The notes: generated by a model from the letters alone, not told the origin. Shown: positions 17,170-26,636, numbered from the stretch's first letter. The stretch: 64,000 nucleotides of DNA from Pseudooceanicola sp050897975 (GCF_050897975.1 NZ_JBPAXY010000003.1:372001-436000); one strand, 5' to 3'. Numbers and translations are program-made.

Positions 17170-17352
17170 CTAGCGCAGGGCGCCGCCGCCGCGCACATGC
17201 TCGGGCACCAGCCAGTCGGGGAAACCGAACAGCTGCTCCAGCCCCCAGATCGCCAGACACAGCGCCACCACGACCAGCACCAGCACCACCCGCTTTTCCG
17301 AGGGCGGATTGCGCGCCCAGCGGACGGCGCGCAGAAGCCAGGTGTAATTCAC
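17170..17352 (-). CDS. Small single-helix membrane protein downstream of hpt
   Basis: A 60-residue protein starting at GTG. VNYTWLLRAVRWARNPPSEKR is followed by a membrane helix (VVLVLVVVALCLAIWGLEQLF) and a short tail (FPDWLVPEH). It begins ten bases after the hpt stop on the same strand, so it is probably co-transcribed. The basic N terminus predicts cytosolic N and periplasmic C. I believe close relatives occupy this position in other Rhodobacterales, from memory only. Function unknown. Confidence 0.65.
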   Translation of the reverse strand: MNYTWLLRAVRWARNPPSEKRVVLVLVVVALCLAIWGLEQLFGFPDWLVPEHVRGGGALR

Positions 17353-17362
17353 CGCCCGCCGC

Positions 17363-17902
17363 TCAATCGGTGAACCGCACCTTGCCGATACAGGGCAGGT
17401 TGCGGTTGCATTGCGCATAGTCGATGCCATAGCCCACGACGAATTCATCGGGGATCTCGAAGCCGGTCCAATCGGCCTTGAAGTTCACCTCGCGGCGCGA
17501 CGGTTTGTCCAGCAGGGCAACGGTCTTCAGCTGTTTGGGGTGGCGCGATTTCAGCAGGTGGATCACATGGCTGAGCGTATAACCCGTATCCACGATATCC
17601 TCGACCACCAGCACGTTGCGGCCCTCGATCTCGCCGCGCAGGTCCTTCAGGATCCGCACCTCGCGCGAACTTTCGGTGGAATTGCCGTAAGACGAGGCTT
17701 CGATGAAATCGACCTCGACATCGCGGTCGGACAACTCCCGCACCAGATCGGCGATGAACACGAAAGAGCCGCGCAGCAGCCCCACCACCACCAGCCGTTC
17801 ATCCTTGGGGAAGGTGGCGCGAATCTCGCGGCACAATTCCTCGATCCGGGCGGCGATGGCCTTTGCGGAAATCATTTCGTCGATGACATATGGACGCGAC
17901 AC
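17363..17902 (-). CDS. hpt: Hypoxanthine phosphoribosyltransferase
   Basis: A 179-residue purine-salvage enzyme forming IMP (and usually GMP) from base and PRPP. The PRPP-binding loop VLVVEDIVDTGYTL is the type I phosphoribosyltransferase signature. LLRGSFVFIADLVREL and the flexible-loop region EASSYGNSTESSREV are also typical, and the C-terminal PDEFVVGYGIDYAQ supplies base-binding residues. Normal length. Divergent from the RatA/Coq10 gene, with the 60-codon membrane-protein gene directly downstream. Confidence 0.95.
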   Translation of the reverse strand: MSRPYVIDEMISAKAIAARIEELCREIRATFPKDERLVVVGLLRGSFVFIADLVRELSDRDVEVDFIEASSYGNSTESSREVRILKDLRGEIEGRNVLVVEDIVDTGYTLSHVIHLLKSRHPKQLKTVALLDKPSRREVNFKADWTGFEIPDEFVVGYGIDYAQCNRNLPCIGKVRFTD

Positions 17903-17988
17903 GGTCTTCCCCCTTGAATGTCCCGCCCTAGTGTAAGACAGGAAACGACCAGTAAAAACCCGAACCGTGCCGCAATCGCCGGGAAGAT

Positions 17989-18435
17989 ATGCCGACCCAT
18001 TCCGAGACCCGCAAACTGCCCTATACCGCCCAACAGATGTACGATCTGGTGGCCGATGTGGGATCCTATCCGAAATTCCTGCCCTGGTGCGCCGCCGCGC
18101 GCATCCGCGCCGTGACGCCCCAGGGCGATCATTCGGTGATGGAGGCCGACCTTGTGATCTCTTTCAAGGTCTTCCGCGAACGCTTTGGCAGCCGCGTCGT
18201 TCTGTGGCCCGAGGCGATGAAGATCGACACCGAGTATCTGGACGGGCCGTTCCGCTACATGAAATCCAACTGGGCCTTCCGCGACGCCGAGGATGGCGGC
18301 TGCGAGGTGGATTTCTTCGTTGATTTCGAATTCAAGAACGCCGTGTTGCAAGGCATCATCGGCGTGGTCTTCAACGAGGCGATGCAGCGCATCGTGCGCG
18401 CCTTTGAGCGCCGCGCGGCCGAGCTTTACGGCTGA
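17989..18435 (+). CDS. RatA/Coq10-family START-domain protein
   Basis: A 148-residue START-like protein. The start THSETRKLPYTAQQMYDLVADVGSYPKFLPWC is the hallmark of the Coq10/RatA/YfjG family. In alphaproteobacteria these bind ubiquinone or an intermediate and support respiration; the RatA name comes from an E. coli anti-70S activity, and no toxin function is implied here. The last ten bases overlap the end of the convergent CinA-type gene. Confidence 0.88.
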   Translation: MPTHSETRKLPYTAQQMYDLVADVGSYPKFLPWCAAARIRAVTPQGDHSVMEADLVISFKVFRERFGSRVVLWPEAMKIDTEYLDGPFRYMKSNWAFRDAEDGGCEVDFFVDFEFKNAVLQGIIGVVFNEAMQRIVRAFERRAAELYG

Positions 18436-18911
18436 AGCCCCCGCAGGGAGGCCAAAAGCATCTCCAGCCCATGGACCACCGCCGCCCTGCGCACCGCGTC
18501 GCGGCCAATGGCGCCAAAGTCCACCGTTTCCGTGCGGGTATAGACCGGGCCCGAGACGGCAAAGCAGACCCGCCCCTCGGGCGCGCCGTCCGCCGGGCCG
18601 GGGCCTGCCACGCCGGTGGTGGCCACCGCCAGATCGCAGCCCAGATGCGACCAGGCGCCCTCGGCCATTTCCTGCGCCACCTCTTCCGAGACCACGCCGT
18701 ACTCGGCCAGGGTTCGGGCCGAAACGCCCAGGATCTTGCGCTTCACCGCCTGTGAATAGCTGACCACCCCGCCTTCGACCACGTCGGAGCAGCCCGGGAT
18801 ATCGGTCAGCGCCCCGGCGATCAGCCCGCCGGTGCAGCTTTCCGCGGTGGCCAGCTTCAGCCCCGCCGCGCGGCAGGCCTCGATGACCTCGCGGGCCAGA
18901 TCCGCGCTCAT
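18426..18911 (-). CDS. CinA C-terminal-type amidohydrolase (PncC-like)
   Basis: A 161-residue stand-alone CinA C-terminal domain. TAESCTGGLIAGALTDIPGCSDVVEGGVVSYS carries the catalytic Ser and the Cys/Thr environment of nicotinamide-mononucleotide deamidase. The later ATTGVAGPGP and PEGRVCFAV segments are also conserved. It likely recycles NMN to nicotinic acid mononucleotide. The start ATG overlaps the pgpA stop by four bases (ATGA), the third gene of the ispDF-pgpA-cinA operon. Confidence 0.9.
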   Translation of the reverse strand: MSADLAREVIEACRAAGLKLATAESCTGGLIAGALTDIPGCSDVVEGGVVSYSQAVKRKILGVSARTLAEYGVVSEEVAQEMAEGAWSHLGCDLAVATTGVAGPGPADGAPEGRVCFAVSGPVYTRTETVDFGAIGRDAVRRAAVVHGLEMLLASLRGLQP

Positions 18912-19405
18912 GCCATCAGCACCAGGTGCGAGAAGGCGGCCAGGGCGATCACCAGCAGCGCGGTGAAGACCCCCGCGATCAGGTCATCCAGCATCACGCC
19001 CAAGGCGTCGTTGCGCCGGTCTGCCCGGCCCACAAGCCAGGGTTTCCAGATGTCGAACAGACGGAAGCCCAGGAAGGCCGCGACCCAGCCCGGCCAAAGC
19101 GCGGTCAGGGGCGCGCCCACATGGGCGGCGCCGATCGAGACCGGCAGGAAGGCCACCCAGATGCCGATAACCTCGTCCACCACGATCTCCGAGGGGTCGT
19201 GATCGGTCTTGCCGGCGGTTTCCACTTTCACCGCCCAGAGGCCCGCGAACCAGACAAAGACCAGCGCCGCGATCAGCAGGGCCGGGCCGCCCAGCAGGTG
19301 CAGCGCCCAGGCCAGCAGCAGCCCCGCCGCGCTGCCCCAGGTGCCAGAGGCGGGTTTCAGATGGCCGGTGCCAGCGACGGTGGCGATCATGTGCGAAAGG
19401 GTCAT
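18908..19405 (-). CDS. pgpA: Phosphatidylglycerophosphatase A
   Basis: A 165-residue membrane enzyme that dephosphorylates phosphatidylglycerol phosphate. VAGTGHLKPASGTWGSAAGLLLAW is the PgpA N-terminal signature. DHDPSEIVVDEVIGIWVAF holds the acidic metal-binding residues, and FRLFDIWKPWLVGRADRRNDALGVMLDDLIAG is the third conserved block. Three to four helices are evident. The frame is open further upstream, but this ATG follows GGAG and starts the family's first helix. It lies 14 bases after ispDF and overlaps the CinA-type gene. Confidence 0.93.
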   Translation of the reverse strand: MTLSHMIATVAGTGHLKPASGTWGSAAGLLLAWALHLLGGPALLIAALVFVWFAGLWAVKVETAGKTDHDPSEIVVDEVIGIWVAFLPVSIGAAHVGAPLTALWPGWVAAFLGFRLFDIWKPWLVGRADRRNDALGVMLDDLIAGVFTALLVIALAAFSHLVLMA

Positions 19406-19419
19406 GGGGCAGGGCTCCT

Positions 19420-20547
19420 TCAGGCCTGGATCAGGCAGGCGGTGGCAAGGGCGGCGATCCCTTCCTTGCGGCCGGTGAACCCCAGCCGTTCCGAGGTCGT
19501 CGCCTTGATCGAGATGCGCGCCGGATCCAGCCCGGTGATCTCGGCCATGCGGGCCTGCATCGCCGCCGCATGGGGGCCGACCTTGGGCGCCTCGCAAACC
19601 AGGGTGCAGTCGATATTCGAGATGGCAAAGCCGCGCGCGGCGGCCAGTTTCACCGCGTGCTCCAGGAAGATATGGCTGGCGGCGCCCTTCCACTGGGGAT
19701 CGCTGGGCGGGAAATGGCGGCCGATGTCGCCCTCGGCCAGGGCGCCATAGATCGCGTCGGTCACCGCGTGCATCCCCACATCGGCGTCGGAATGCCCCAG
19801 CAGGGCGGCGTCATGGGGGATCTTCACCCCGCACAGCCAGACATGATCGCCGGGGGTGAAGGCGTGCACGTCGTACCCATTGCCCAGTCGAATATCCATC
19901 GTCCCTCTCAGAATGCGTTCGGCCCGGGCGAAATCGCCGGGGTGGGTGATTTTCAGGTTGTCCTCTGCCCCGGGGGTGATGGCAACCCCGATCCCGGCGG
20001 CCCGGGCCACCTCGACGTCGTCCGCGGCCCCGCCCGGATGGGCCGCATGGGCGGCCAGAAGCGGGCCCAGGCGGAAGCCCTGCGGGGTCTGCGCCCGGAA
20101 AAGGCCGTCGCGCGGCGCGGTGCCGGTGACGAGGCCTGCGTCGCCGCGCCACAGGGCGTCGGTGACGGGCAGACCGGGGGCGGCGGCCTCGGCGCCCGCC
20201 TCCAGCGCGGCGATGACATCGGTGATGACCGCCTGCGGGACGCAGGGGCGCGCGACGTCATGGATCAGCACATTGGCGACCTCTGCCGGGTCCAGCGCGG
20301 CCAGCCCGGCGCGCACCGAGGCGTCGCGGGTGGCACCGCCCGCCACGCGGATCACCCCCTCGGGCAGGGGGGCGTCCATATCCTCGGGGTGCAGCACCAC
20401 CACGATGGGCGACAGGCCCGCCCGGGCGATGGCCGCCAGGGTCCAGTCGGCGACGCGCCGCCCGGCCAGCGGCTGCCATTGCTTCGGCAGGTCGCCCCCG
20501 GCGCGGGTGCCGCGCCCGGCGGCGACGATGATTGCGGCAGTGCCCAT
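19420..20547 (-). CDS. ispDF: Bifunctional IspD/IspF (MEP isoprenoid pathway)
   Basis: A 375-residue fusion. The IspD domain (residues 1 to about 215) has the nucleotide-binding AAIIVAAGRGTRAG and DVARPCV, and makes CDP-methylerythritol. The IspF domain (from MDIRLGNGYDVHAF) has the metal ligands DVH and GHSDADV and the late ATTSERLGFTGR block, and forms the cyclic diphosphate. Such fusions are common in alphaproteobacteria. The middle enzyme, IspE, is not in the window. The ATG follows AGAAGGAG; longer in-frame starts do not match the family N terminus. First gene of ispDF-pgpA-cinA, and divergent from dusB. Confidence 0.96.
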   Translation of the reverse strand: MGTAAIIVAAGRGTRAGGDLPKQWQPLAGRRVADWTLAAIARAGLSPIVVVLHPEDMDAPLPEGVIRVAGGATRDASVRAGLAALDPAEVANVLIHDVARPCVPQAVITDVIAALEAGAEAAAPGLPVTDALWRGDAGLVTGTAPRDGLFRAQTPQGFRLGPLLAAHAAHPGGAADDVEVARAAGIGVAITPGAEDNLKITHPGDFARAERILRGTMDIRLGNGYDVHAFTPGDHVWLCGVKIPHDAALLGHSDADVGMHAVTDAIYGALAEGDIGRHFPPSDPQWKGAASHIFLEHAVKLAAARGFAISNIDCTLVCEAPKVGPHAAAMQARMAEITGLDPARISIKATTSERLGFTGRKEGIAALATACLIQA

Positions 20548-20764
20548 CCCGCGCTCCTTCTCTGGCAGGGCCCGTGACAGGTCCGATTTGACCCGTTCTG
20601 GCCCGCAGGCATAGGCTTTGGCCGCGCCGGGGGCAATGGGGCGCCCGGAAGGCGCCGCCGAAAAAATAGGCATGTGACGCCCCGGTCAGGGTATATTTCG
20701 GCGTGATTTGTTGTTTGCCCGCCGGTTCTGGTCTAACGCATAAGCTGTTGCTCAAGGTTTAGGC

Positions 20765-21769
20765 ATGTCTGTCTCCGCACTCTTTGACAAGGATCATCCC
20801 CCGGTTTGCCTGGCCCCGCTGGCCGGGATCACCGATCGTCCGTTCCGCGACCTGGTGGCACGGCTCGGGGCGGATCTGGTCGTGTCCGAGATGGTGGCGA
20901 GCCAGGAAATGGTCCAGGCCAAGCCCGGTACCCGCGAACGGGCCGAGCTTGGCTTTGGCGCCGCCGCCACCTCTGTGCAGCTGGCCGGCCGCGATACCTA
21001 CTGGATCGGCGAAGCGGCGCGGATGATCGAAGGGCAGGGCGCCCGGATCATCGACATCAACATGGGCTGCCCCGCCAAGAAGGTGGTGGGCGGCCTGTCG
21101 GGCTCGGCCCTGATGCGCGATCTGGATCACGCGCTGACCCTGATCGAGGCGGTGGCCGAGGCCGTCGCCACGCCGGTGACGCTGAAGATGCGCCTGGGCT
21201 GGGATGACGAAACGATCAACGCCCCCGAGCTGGCGCGCCGCGCCGAAGGGGCCGGGGTGCGGATGGTCGTGGTCCATGGGCGTACCCGCTGTCAGTTCTA
21301 CAAGGGTCAGGCCGACTGGGCCGCAATCCGCGCGGTCAAGGACGCCGTCCGCATTCCCGTGGTGGCCAATGGTGATATCACCGACGCCGACAGCGCCCGC
21401 CGCGCCCTGCGCCTGTCGGGCGCCGATGGCGTGATGGTGGGCCGCGGCGCACAGGGCCGCCCCTGGCTGCTGGCGCAGCTGCGCGACGTGCTGGCCGGGC
21501 GCGACCCACGCCCCGCGCCCGGGGCCGCTGCCTTCATCGACATGGTCTCCGCCCATTACGAGGCGGGCCTCACCTTCTACGGCATCGACCTTGGCCGCCG
21601 GGTGCTGCGCAAGCACCTGGGCTGGTACATGGACGAGGCCCGCACCCCCGCCGATCTGCGCGGCCGCCTGCTGCGCGAGGGCGACCCCGCCCAGGTTCTT
21701 TCCCTTCTGCCCGAGGCCCTGGCCGAGGGTCCCTGTTCCCAGGCCCAACCGGAGGTACGCGCCGCATGA
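20765..21769 (+). CDS. dusB: tRNA-dihydrouridine synthase (NifR3)
   Basis: A 334-residue flavoenzyme reducing uridines in tRNA D-loops. PVCLAPLAGITDRPFRDL is the FMN-binding N terminus. The active cysteine is in DINMGCPAKKVVGG. VVHGRTRCQFYKG and GDITDADS follow as in DusB. In Rhodobacter capsulatus the homologous gene, nifR3, heads the nifR3-ntrB-ntrC operon, and the same order is seen here: its stop overlaps the ntrB ATG by four bases. The 217 bases upstream, divergent from ispDF, should hold the operon promoter. Confidence 0.95.
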   Translation: MSVSALFDKDHPPVCLAPLAGITDRPFRDLVARLGADLVVSEMVASQEMVQAKPGTRERAELGFGAAATSVQLAGRDTYWIGEAARMIEGQGARIIDINMGCPAKKVVGGLSGSALMRDLDHALTLIEAVAEAVATPVTLKMRLGWDDETINAPELARRAEGAGVRMVVVHGRTRCQFYKGQADWAAIRAVKDAVRIPVVANGDITDADSARRALRLSGADGVMVGRGAQGRPWLLAQLRDVLAGRDPRPAPGAAAFIDMVSAHYEAGLTFYGIDLGRRVLRKHLGWYMDEARTPADLRGRLLREGDPAQVLSLLPEALAEGPCSQAQPEVRAA

Positions 21770-22902
21770 ATACGCGGTCCAACCCGTTCGAATCCGAAGA
21801 CCTTGCCGAGGTCATCGCCGAGGTGGAGGAGACCACCGTCTGGGCCTCGCTGCCCGTGCCCGCCCTGCTGCTGGATCCCGAGGATGCGATCATCTCGATC
21901 AACCCCGCCGCCGAAGGGTTCCTGAACACCTCGGCCAAGTCGATCCGGGGCCAGAAGGTCTGGGAAAAGGTGCTGATCGACAGCCCGCTGGAAGAGGCCT
22001 TTCAGCGCGCCCGCGCCACCGCCTCGCCGCTGTTTGTCAACGACGTCGACGTGGGCACCGGCGAACGCGCGCCGCTGCATTGCAACCTTCAGATCTCGCC
22101 CTTGAACGACCGCACCGGCTTCATGCTGTTCCTGATCAGCCCGCGCGAACTGGCGGGGCGCATGACCCAGGACCACAGCGTGAAATCGGCGGCCAAGTCG
22201 GCCATCGGCATGGCCGAGATGCTGGCCCATGAGATCAAGAACCCCCTGGCTGGCATCACCGGCGCGGCGCAGCTGCTGTCGATGAACCTCTCCAAGGAAG
22301 ACATGGAGCTGACCGACCTGATCGTGGCCGAAAGCCGCCGCATCGTGAAGCTGCTGGAGCAGGTCGAGCAATTCGGCAACCTGACCATGCCCGATCTGAA
22401 GCCAGTGAACCTGCACGATGTGCTGGACCGCGCCCGGCGCTCGGCCCTGCTGGGGTTCGGCGCCAACATGAAGATCGTCGAGGAATACGACCCCTCGCTG
22501 CCCCAGGCCTATGGCGACCCCGACCAGCTGTTGCAGGTGATCCTGAACCTGCTGAAGAACGCCGCCCAAGCGGCGGGCCCCGAGGGCGGGCGGATCCGCC
22601 TGCACACCTATTTCGAACATTCCTTCCGCCTGCGCCGCGCCGACGGCAAGGGCAAGAGTCTGCCCCTTCAGATCGAGATCGAGGATGATGGCCCCGGCCT
22701 GCCGGATGACATCGCCGGCGACATCTTCGATCCCTTCGTCTCGGGGCGGGAAAACGGCACGGGGCTTGGCCTCGCGCTGGTCAGCAAGATCATCTCGGAC
22801 CATGAGGGCTGGATCTCCGTCACCTCTGTTCCGGGCAAGACGGTGTTCCGCATTTCTCTGCCGCGGGCACCCAAGGAAGTCCTCGAGAAGGAGACTAAGT
22901 GA
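21766..22902 (+). CDS. ntrB: Nitrogen-regulation sensor kinase NtrB
   Basis: A 378-residue soluble histidine kinase. A PAS domain occupies roughly residues 25-130 (VPALLLDPEDAIISINPAAEGFL). The phosphorylated histidine is H155 in LAHEIKNPLAGI. The catalytic domain shows the N box NLLKNAAQA, G1 DDGPGLP and G2 GTGLGLALV. No membrane segment is present, as in NtrB generally, where the PII protein reports nitrogen status. It phosphorylates NtrC. Overlaps dusB at its start and ntrC at its end, so the operon is tightly coupled. Confidence 0.95.
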   Translation: MNTRSNPFESEDLAEVIAEVEETTVWASLPVPALLLDPEDAIISINPAAEGFLNTSAKSIRGQKVWEKVLIDSPLEEAFQRARATASPLFVNDVDVGTGERAPLHCNLQISPLNDRTGFMLFLISPRELAGRMTQDHSVKSAAKSAIGMAEMLAHEIKNPLAGITGAAQLLSMNLSKEDMELTDLIVAESRRIVKLLEQVEQFGNLTMPDLKPVNLHDVLDRARRSALLGFGANMKIVEEYDPSLPQAYGDPDQLLQVILNLLKNAAQAAGPEGGRIRLHTYFEHSFRLRRADGKGKSLPLQIEIEDDGPGLPDDIAGDIFDPFVSGRENGTGLGLALVSKIISDHEGWISVTSVPGKTVFRISLPRAPKEVLEKETK

Positions 22903-24275
22903 TGGATGGCACGGTTCTGGTTGCGGATGACGACCGCACGATCCGCACGGTTCTGACCCAGGCGCTGACGCGCGCGGGCTGCAAGGTGCACGCAACCTCG
23001 TCGCTGACCACGCTGATGCGATGGGTCGCCGAGGGCAAGGGCGACGTGGTGATCTCGGACGTGATGATGCCGGACGGCAATGGCCTCGAGATGCTGCCCA
23101 AGATCGCCCAGGACCGGCCCGGCCTGCCGGTCATCGTGATCTCGGCGCAGAACACGATCATGACGGCCATCCAGGCGGCCGAGGCCGAGGCCTATGATTA
23201 TCTGCCCAAGCCCTTCGACCTGCCGGATCTGATGAAACGCACCGCCCGGGCGCTGGAACAGCGCCAGCGGATGCCCGCCAAGGGCGCGGTGGAAGAGACC
23301 AAGGATCGCCCCGACGAATTGCCCCTGGTCGGGCGCACCCCCTCGATGCAGGCGCTGTACCGGCTGGTGGCGCGGGTGATGAATACCGATCTGCCGGTGC
23401 TGATCGCGGGCGAAAGCGGGACGGGCAAGTCCCTGATCGCCAAGGCCATTCACGATTTCAGCGACCGCCGCAACCTGCCCTTTGTCGCCGTCTCTGCCTC
23501 GGATCTGCAAGACCTGGAGGGCCCGGCGCGGATCCTGGCGCGGGCCAAGGGCGGCACCGTCCTGTTTGACGAGATCGCCGATATCGACGGCGAGGTGCAG
23601 GCCCGCATCGTGCGCATGATGGACGGGCCCACCGACACGCTGCCGCGTTTCATGGCCACCTCGCAGACCGATCTGAACCGCGCCATGGAAGAGGGGCGCC
23701 TGCGCCAGGACCTGTTCTATCGCCTGACCGGCGCCACCATCAACGTGCCCGCCCTGCGCGAACGCGTCGATGACATCCCGCTGTTGGTGGAACATTTCCT
23801 GCAACGGGCCGAGCGCGAGGGCGCCATGCGCCGCTACCTGGCCGAGGACGCGCTGGAGATGATGCGCACCTACTCCTGGCCCGGCAACGTGCGCCAACTG
23901 GAAAACGCCATCCGCCGCCTGGTGCTGACCGCGCGCACCGACGAGATCAGCCGCACCGAGGTGGAATCGGTGCTGGGCAACCAGCCCGAGACCGAGCCGC
24001 TTCTGGGCGGGCAGGGCGAGAACGAGAAACTGTCGGGATCGGTGGCGCGCCACCTGCGGCGCTATTTCGACCTGCACGGCAACATGCTGCCGCCGCCGGG
24101 TCTGTACGCGCGGATCCTGAAAGAGGTCGAGCTGCCGCTGATCGAAATCGCGCTGGAGGCCACCGGCGGAAACCAGGCGAAATGCGCCGACCTGCTTGGC
24201 ATCAACCGCAATACCCTGCGCAAGAAGATCACCGATCTGGATATTCGCGTGACACGCCGCCGGAAGTTGATGTAA
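22902..24275 (+). CDS. ntrC: Nitrogen response regulator NtrC, lacking GAFTGA
   Basis: A 457-residue response regulator. The receiver domain has the acidic pair in VADDD, phospho-acceptor D53 in VISDVMMPDG, and the Lys of YLPKPFD. The AAA+ domain has Walker A GESGTGKS (170-177) and Walker B LFDEIAD. The L1-loop segment containing GAFTGA, which contacts sigma-54, is missing: the chain runs straight from ASDLQDLEGPARIL to ARAKGGTVLFDE. The C-terminal Fis-type helix-turn-helix is intact (NQAKCADLLGINRNTLRKKI). In R. capsulatus, NtrC of this type activates sigma-70 polymerase. The ATG overlaps the ntrB stop. A GTG one codon upstream is also possible. Confidence 0.95.
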   Translation: MDGTVLVADDDRTIRTVLTQALTRAGCKVHATSSLTTLMRWVAEGKGDVVISDVMMPDGNGLEMLPKIAQDRPGLPVIVISAQNTIMTAIQAAEAEAYDYLPKPFDLPDLMKRTARALEQRQRMPAKGAVEETKDRPDELPLVGRTPSMQALYRLVARVMNTDLPVLIAGESGTGKSLIAKAIHDFSDRRNLPFVAVSASDLQDLEGPARILARAKGGTVLFDEIADIDGEVQARIVRMMDGPTDTLPRFMATSQTDLNRAMEEGRLRQDLFYRLTGATINVPALRERVDDIPLLVEHFLQRAEREGAMRRYLAEDALEMMRTYSWPGNVRQLENAIRRLVLTARTDEISRTEVESVLGNQPETEPLLGGQGENEKLSGSVARHLRRYFDLHGNMLPPPGLYARILKEVELPLIEIALEATGGNQAKCADLLGINRNTLRKKITDLDIRVTRRRKLM

Positions 24276-24374
24276 AAACGCCACAGAACCGTGGCCGACG
24301 GGGGACATCCCCCGTCAGAGCCACAAGATATAGCGTTGGTGCCTGAAGGCACTACATCTGGGCGGGAGCAGCCT

Positions 24375-26636
24375 GTGGCCACGCGGGCACGACAACTCAA
24401 CTGGAATCGGCTCATGCGGTTGCGCCGCCAGCGGCGTGTGCAGAATATCGCCACCCTGGGTCTGGTGCTTCTGGGGCCGGTTCTGGTGCTCTCCACCTTC
24501 CTGGTGCTGGGGCCCCTCGATCAGGGCGGCTCTTCGATGGCGCTGCGGCTGATCCTGCTGGCCGATTTCGTCTATGTGATGGTGGTCGCCGCCCTGGTGG
24601 CGCAGCGCGTGGCGCGGATGATCGCGGCGCGGCGGGCGCAGTCGGCGGGCTCGCGGCTGCACCTGCGGCTGACCGGGGTCTTCACCCTGATGGCGCTGAT
24701 CCCCACCGTCTCGGTCGCCATCTTCGCCGCGCTGACGATCAACATCGGGCTTGAGGGCTGGTTCTCGGACCGGGTGCGCGAGGTGGTGGGTACCTCGCTG
24801 GCCGCCGCGCGGGCCTACGAGGAAGAACATCAGCAGGACCTGACCCAGGATGCGCAGATCCTGGCCGCCGCCCTGGATTCCATCCGAGACGCGAATTTCT
24901 TCGTCGGCGACGGCGAGCTTCGCCAGGCGCTGACCTCGGGCCAGGCGCAGATCCAGCGCGGCTTGCAAGAGGCCTATGTGATCGACGGCACCGGCGAGAT
25001 CCGGGCGCGCGGCGAACGGTCCTACCTTTTCAACTACGAAGAACCCAGCCCGGAACAGTTCCAGACCGCCCGCGACGCGGGGATCGCGGTGATCAAGGAC
25101 TGGGACAATAACGAGTTCCGCGCCCTGGTGCCCCTGCGCCGCTTCCCCGACCGGCTGCTTTACGTCAGCCGCTCGGTCGACGGCTCGATCCTCAACCTTT
25201 TGGACGACACCCAGGAAACCGTGCAGCTCTACCAGCAGCTGGAGAATGAGCGCGGGCGGGTGCTGTTCGAGTTCGCGCTGCTCTACCTCGGCTTCGCGGT
25301 GATCCTGATCCTGGCCGCCATCTGGCTGGGCCTGTGGTTCGCCGAACGGCTGTCGCGCCCCGTGGGGCGGCTGACCTCGGCCGCGCAACAGGTGGGCAGC
25401 GGCGACCTGGACGTGCGCGTCTACGAGGAAAGCGGCAATGACGAGTTTTCCCAGCTGTCCCGCTATTTCAACCAGATGACCCGAGAGCTGAAAAGCCAGC
25501 GAGAAGAGCTGCTGGAGAACACCGCGCAGATCGAGGCGCGGCGGCGGCTGTTCGACTCGGTGCTCAGCTCGGTCACCTCAGGGGTCGTGGGGCTGGACGT
25601 GGACGGGCGGGTGACCTTCGTCAACCGCTCGGCCGAGACCCTGCTGGGCTGGGACGAACAGAACGAGGCGCGCCCCCTGTCAGTGGCGGTGCCCGAGTTC
25701 GGACCGCTGTTTGATCAGCTGCGCCAGGGCCGCGGCCAGGTGGTGCAGGAAGAGATCAAGGTCAGCCGCAACGGGCGGCTGGAAAACCTGCTGGTGCGCA
25801 TGGCCACCCGGCGCAATGCCAAGGGCCGCCGCGAGGGCTATGTGGTGGCCTTCGACGATGTGACCGATCTGGTCTCGGCGCAGCGGATGGCGGCCTGGGG
25901 CGACGTGGCGCGGCGCATCGCCCACGAGATCAAGAACCCGCTGACCCCGATCAAGCTGTCGGCCGAGCGGATCAAGCGCAAGTTCGCCCGCCACCTCGAG
26001 GCGCCGCTGGACGAGGATCTAGAGAACCTGACCGGCGTCATCGTGCGCCAGACCGACGACCTGCGCCGCATCGTGGACGAGTTCAGCAAGTTCGCACGGA
26101 TGCCCGAACCCACCCGGCGCGACGAGGATCTGACCGATCTGGTGCGCGGCGCGGTGCTGTTGCAGCAATCCGGCCAGCCCCAGGTCGAGATCACCGCCGA
26201 ACTGCCCGAGCTGCCCCTTTCGGCCGAGCTGGACGCGACGATGATCAGCCAGGCGCTGACCAACCTCATCAAGAATGCCGGCGAGGCCACCGAGAGCCTG
26301 GCCGAGCGGGGCGCCCCCGAGGGCTGGGCGCCGCAGATCCGCGTGACGCTTGCGCAGATCGAACAGGAGGGCCAGCCGCTGGCCGAGATCCGCATCGCCG
26401 ATAACGGGATCGGCCTGCCGGAGGATCGCGCGCGGCTGTTCGAACCCTATGTGACGACACGGGACAAGGGGACGGGCCTGGGCCTGCCCATCGTCAAGAA
26501 GATCATCGAAGAACACGGCGGCACCCTGGTGCTGGAGGATGCAGCCCCCTTTGGGGAGGGGGCGCATCGCGGGGCCATGGCCGTGGTCCGGCTGCATCTG
26601 GCACCCGGCGCCGCCGCAGGACAGGCAAGAGGATAG
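24375..26636 (+). CDS. ntrY: Membrane sensor kinase NtrY
   Basis: A 753-residue transmembrane histidine kinase. Three N-terminal helices (LVLLGPVLVLSTFLVLG, LLADFVYVMVVAALV, FTLMALIPTVSVAIFAAL) and a fourth (FALLYLGFAVILILAAIW) frame a periplasmic domain of about 190 residues. HAMP, PAS (FDSVLSSVTSGVVGLD), HisKA with AHEIKNPLTPIKLSAERI, and HATPase (NLIKNAGEA, DNGIGLP, GTGLGLPI) follow. NtrY pairs with NtrX in nitrogen, redox and envelope responses in alphaproteobacteria. The GTG at 24375 has GGGAG six bases upstream; a longer frame starts at GTG 24291 with no ribosome site, so the shorter form is preferred. Confidence 0.9.
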   Translation: MATRARQLNWNRLMRLRRQRRVQNIATLGLVLLGPVLVLSTFLVLGPLDQGGSSMALRLILLADFVYVMVVAALVAQRVARMIAARRAQSAGSRLHLRLTGVFTLMALIPTVSVAIFAALTINIGLEGWFSDRVREVVGTSLAAARAYEEEHQQDLTQDAQILAAALDSIRDANFFVGDGELRQALTSGQAQIQRGLQEAYVIDGTGEIRARGERSYLFNYEEPSPEQFQTARDAGIAVIKDWDNNEFRALVPLRRFPDRLLYVSRSVDGSILNLLDDTQETVQLYQQLENERGRVLFEFALLYLGFAVILILAAIWLGLWFAERLSRPVGRLTSAAQQVGSGDLDVRVYEESGNDEFSQLSRYFNQMTRELKSQREELLENTAQIEARRRLFDSVLSSVTSGVVGLDVDGRVTFVNRSAETLLGWDEQNEARPLSVAVPEFGPLFDQLRQGRGQVVQEEIKVSRNGRLENLLVRMATRRNAKGRREGYVVAFDDVTDLVSAQRMAAWGDVARRIAHEIKNPLTPIKLSAERIKRKFARHLEAPLDEDLENLTGVIVRQTDDLRRIVDEFSKFARMPEPTRRDEDLTDLVRGAVLLQQSGQPQVEITAELPELPLSAELDATMISQALTNLIKNAGEATESLAERGAPEGWAPQIRVTLAQIEQEGQPLAEIRIADNGIGLPEDRARLFEPYVTTRDKGTGLGLPIVKKIIEEHGGTLVLEDAAPFGEGAHRGAMAVVRLHLAPGAAAGQARG

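Noticed and set aside
17989..18435. Toxin of a toxin-antitoxin pair (RatA).
   Set aside because: The family in alphaproteobacteria is Coq10-like, and no antitoxin partner is adjacent.
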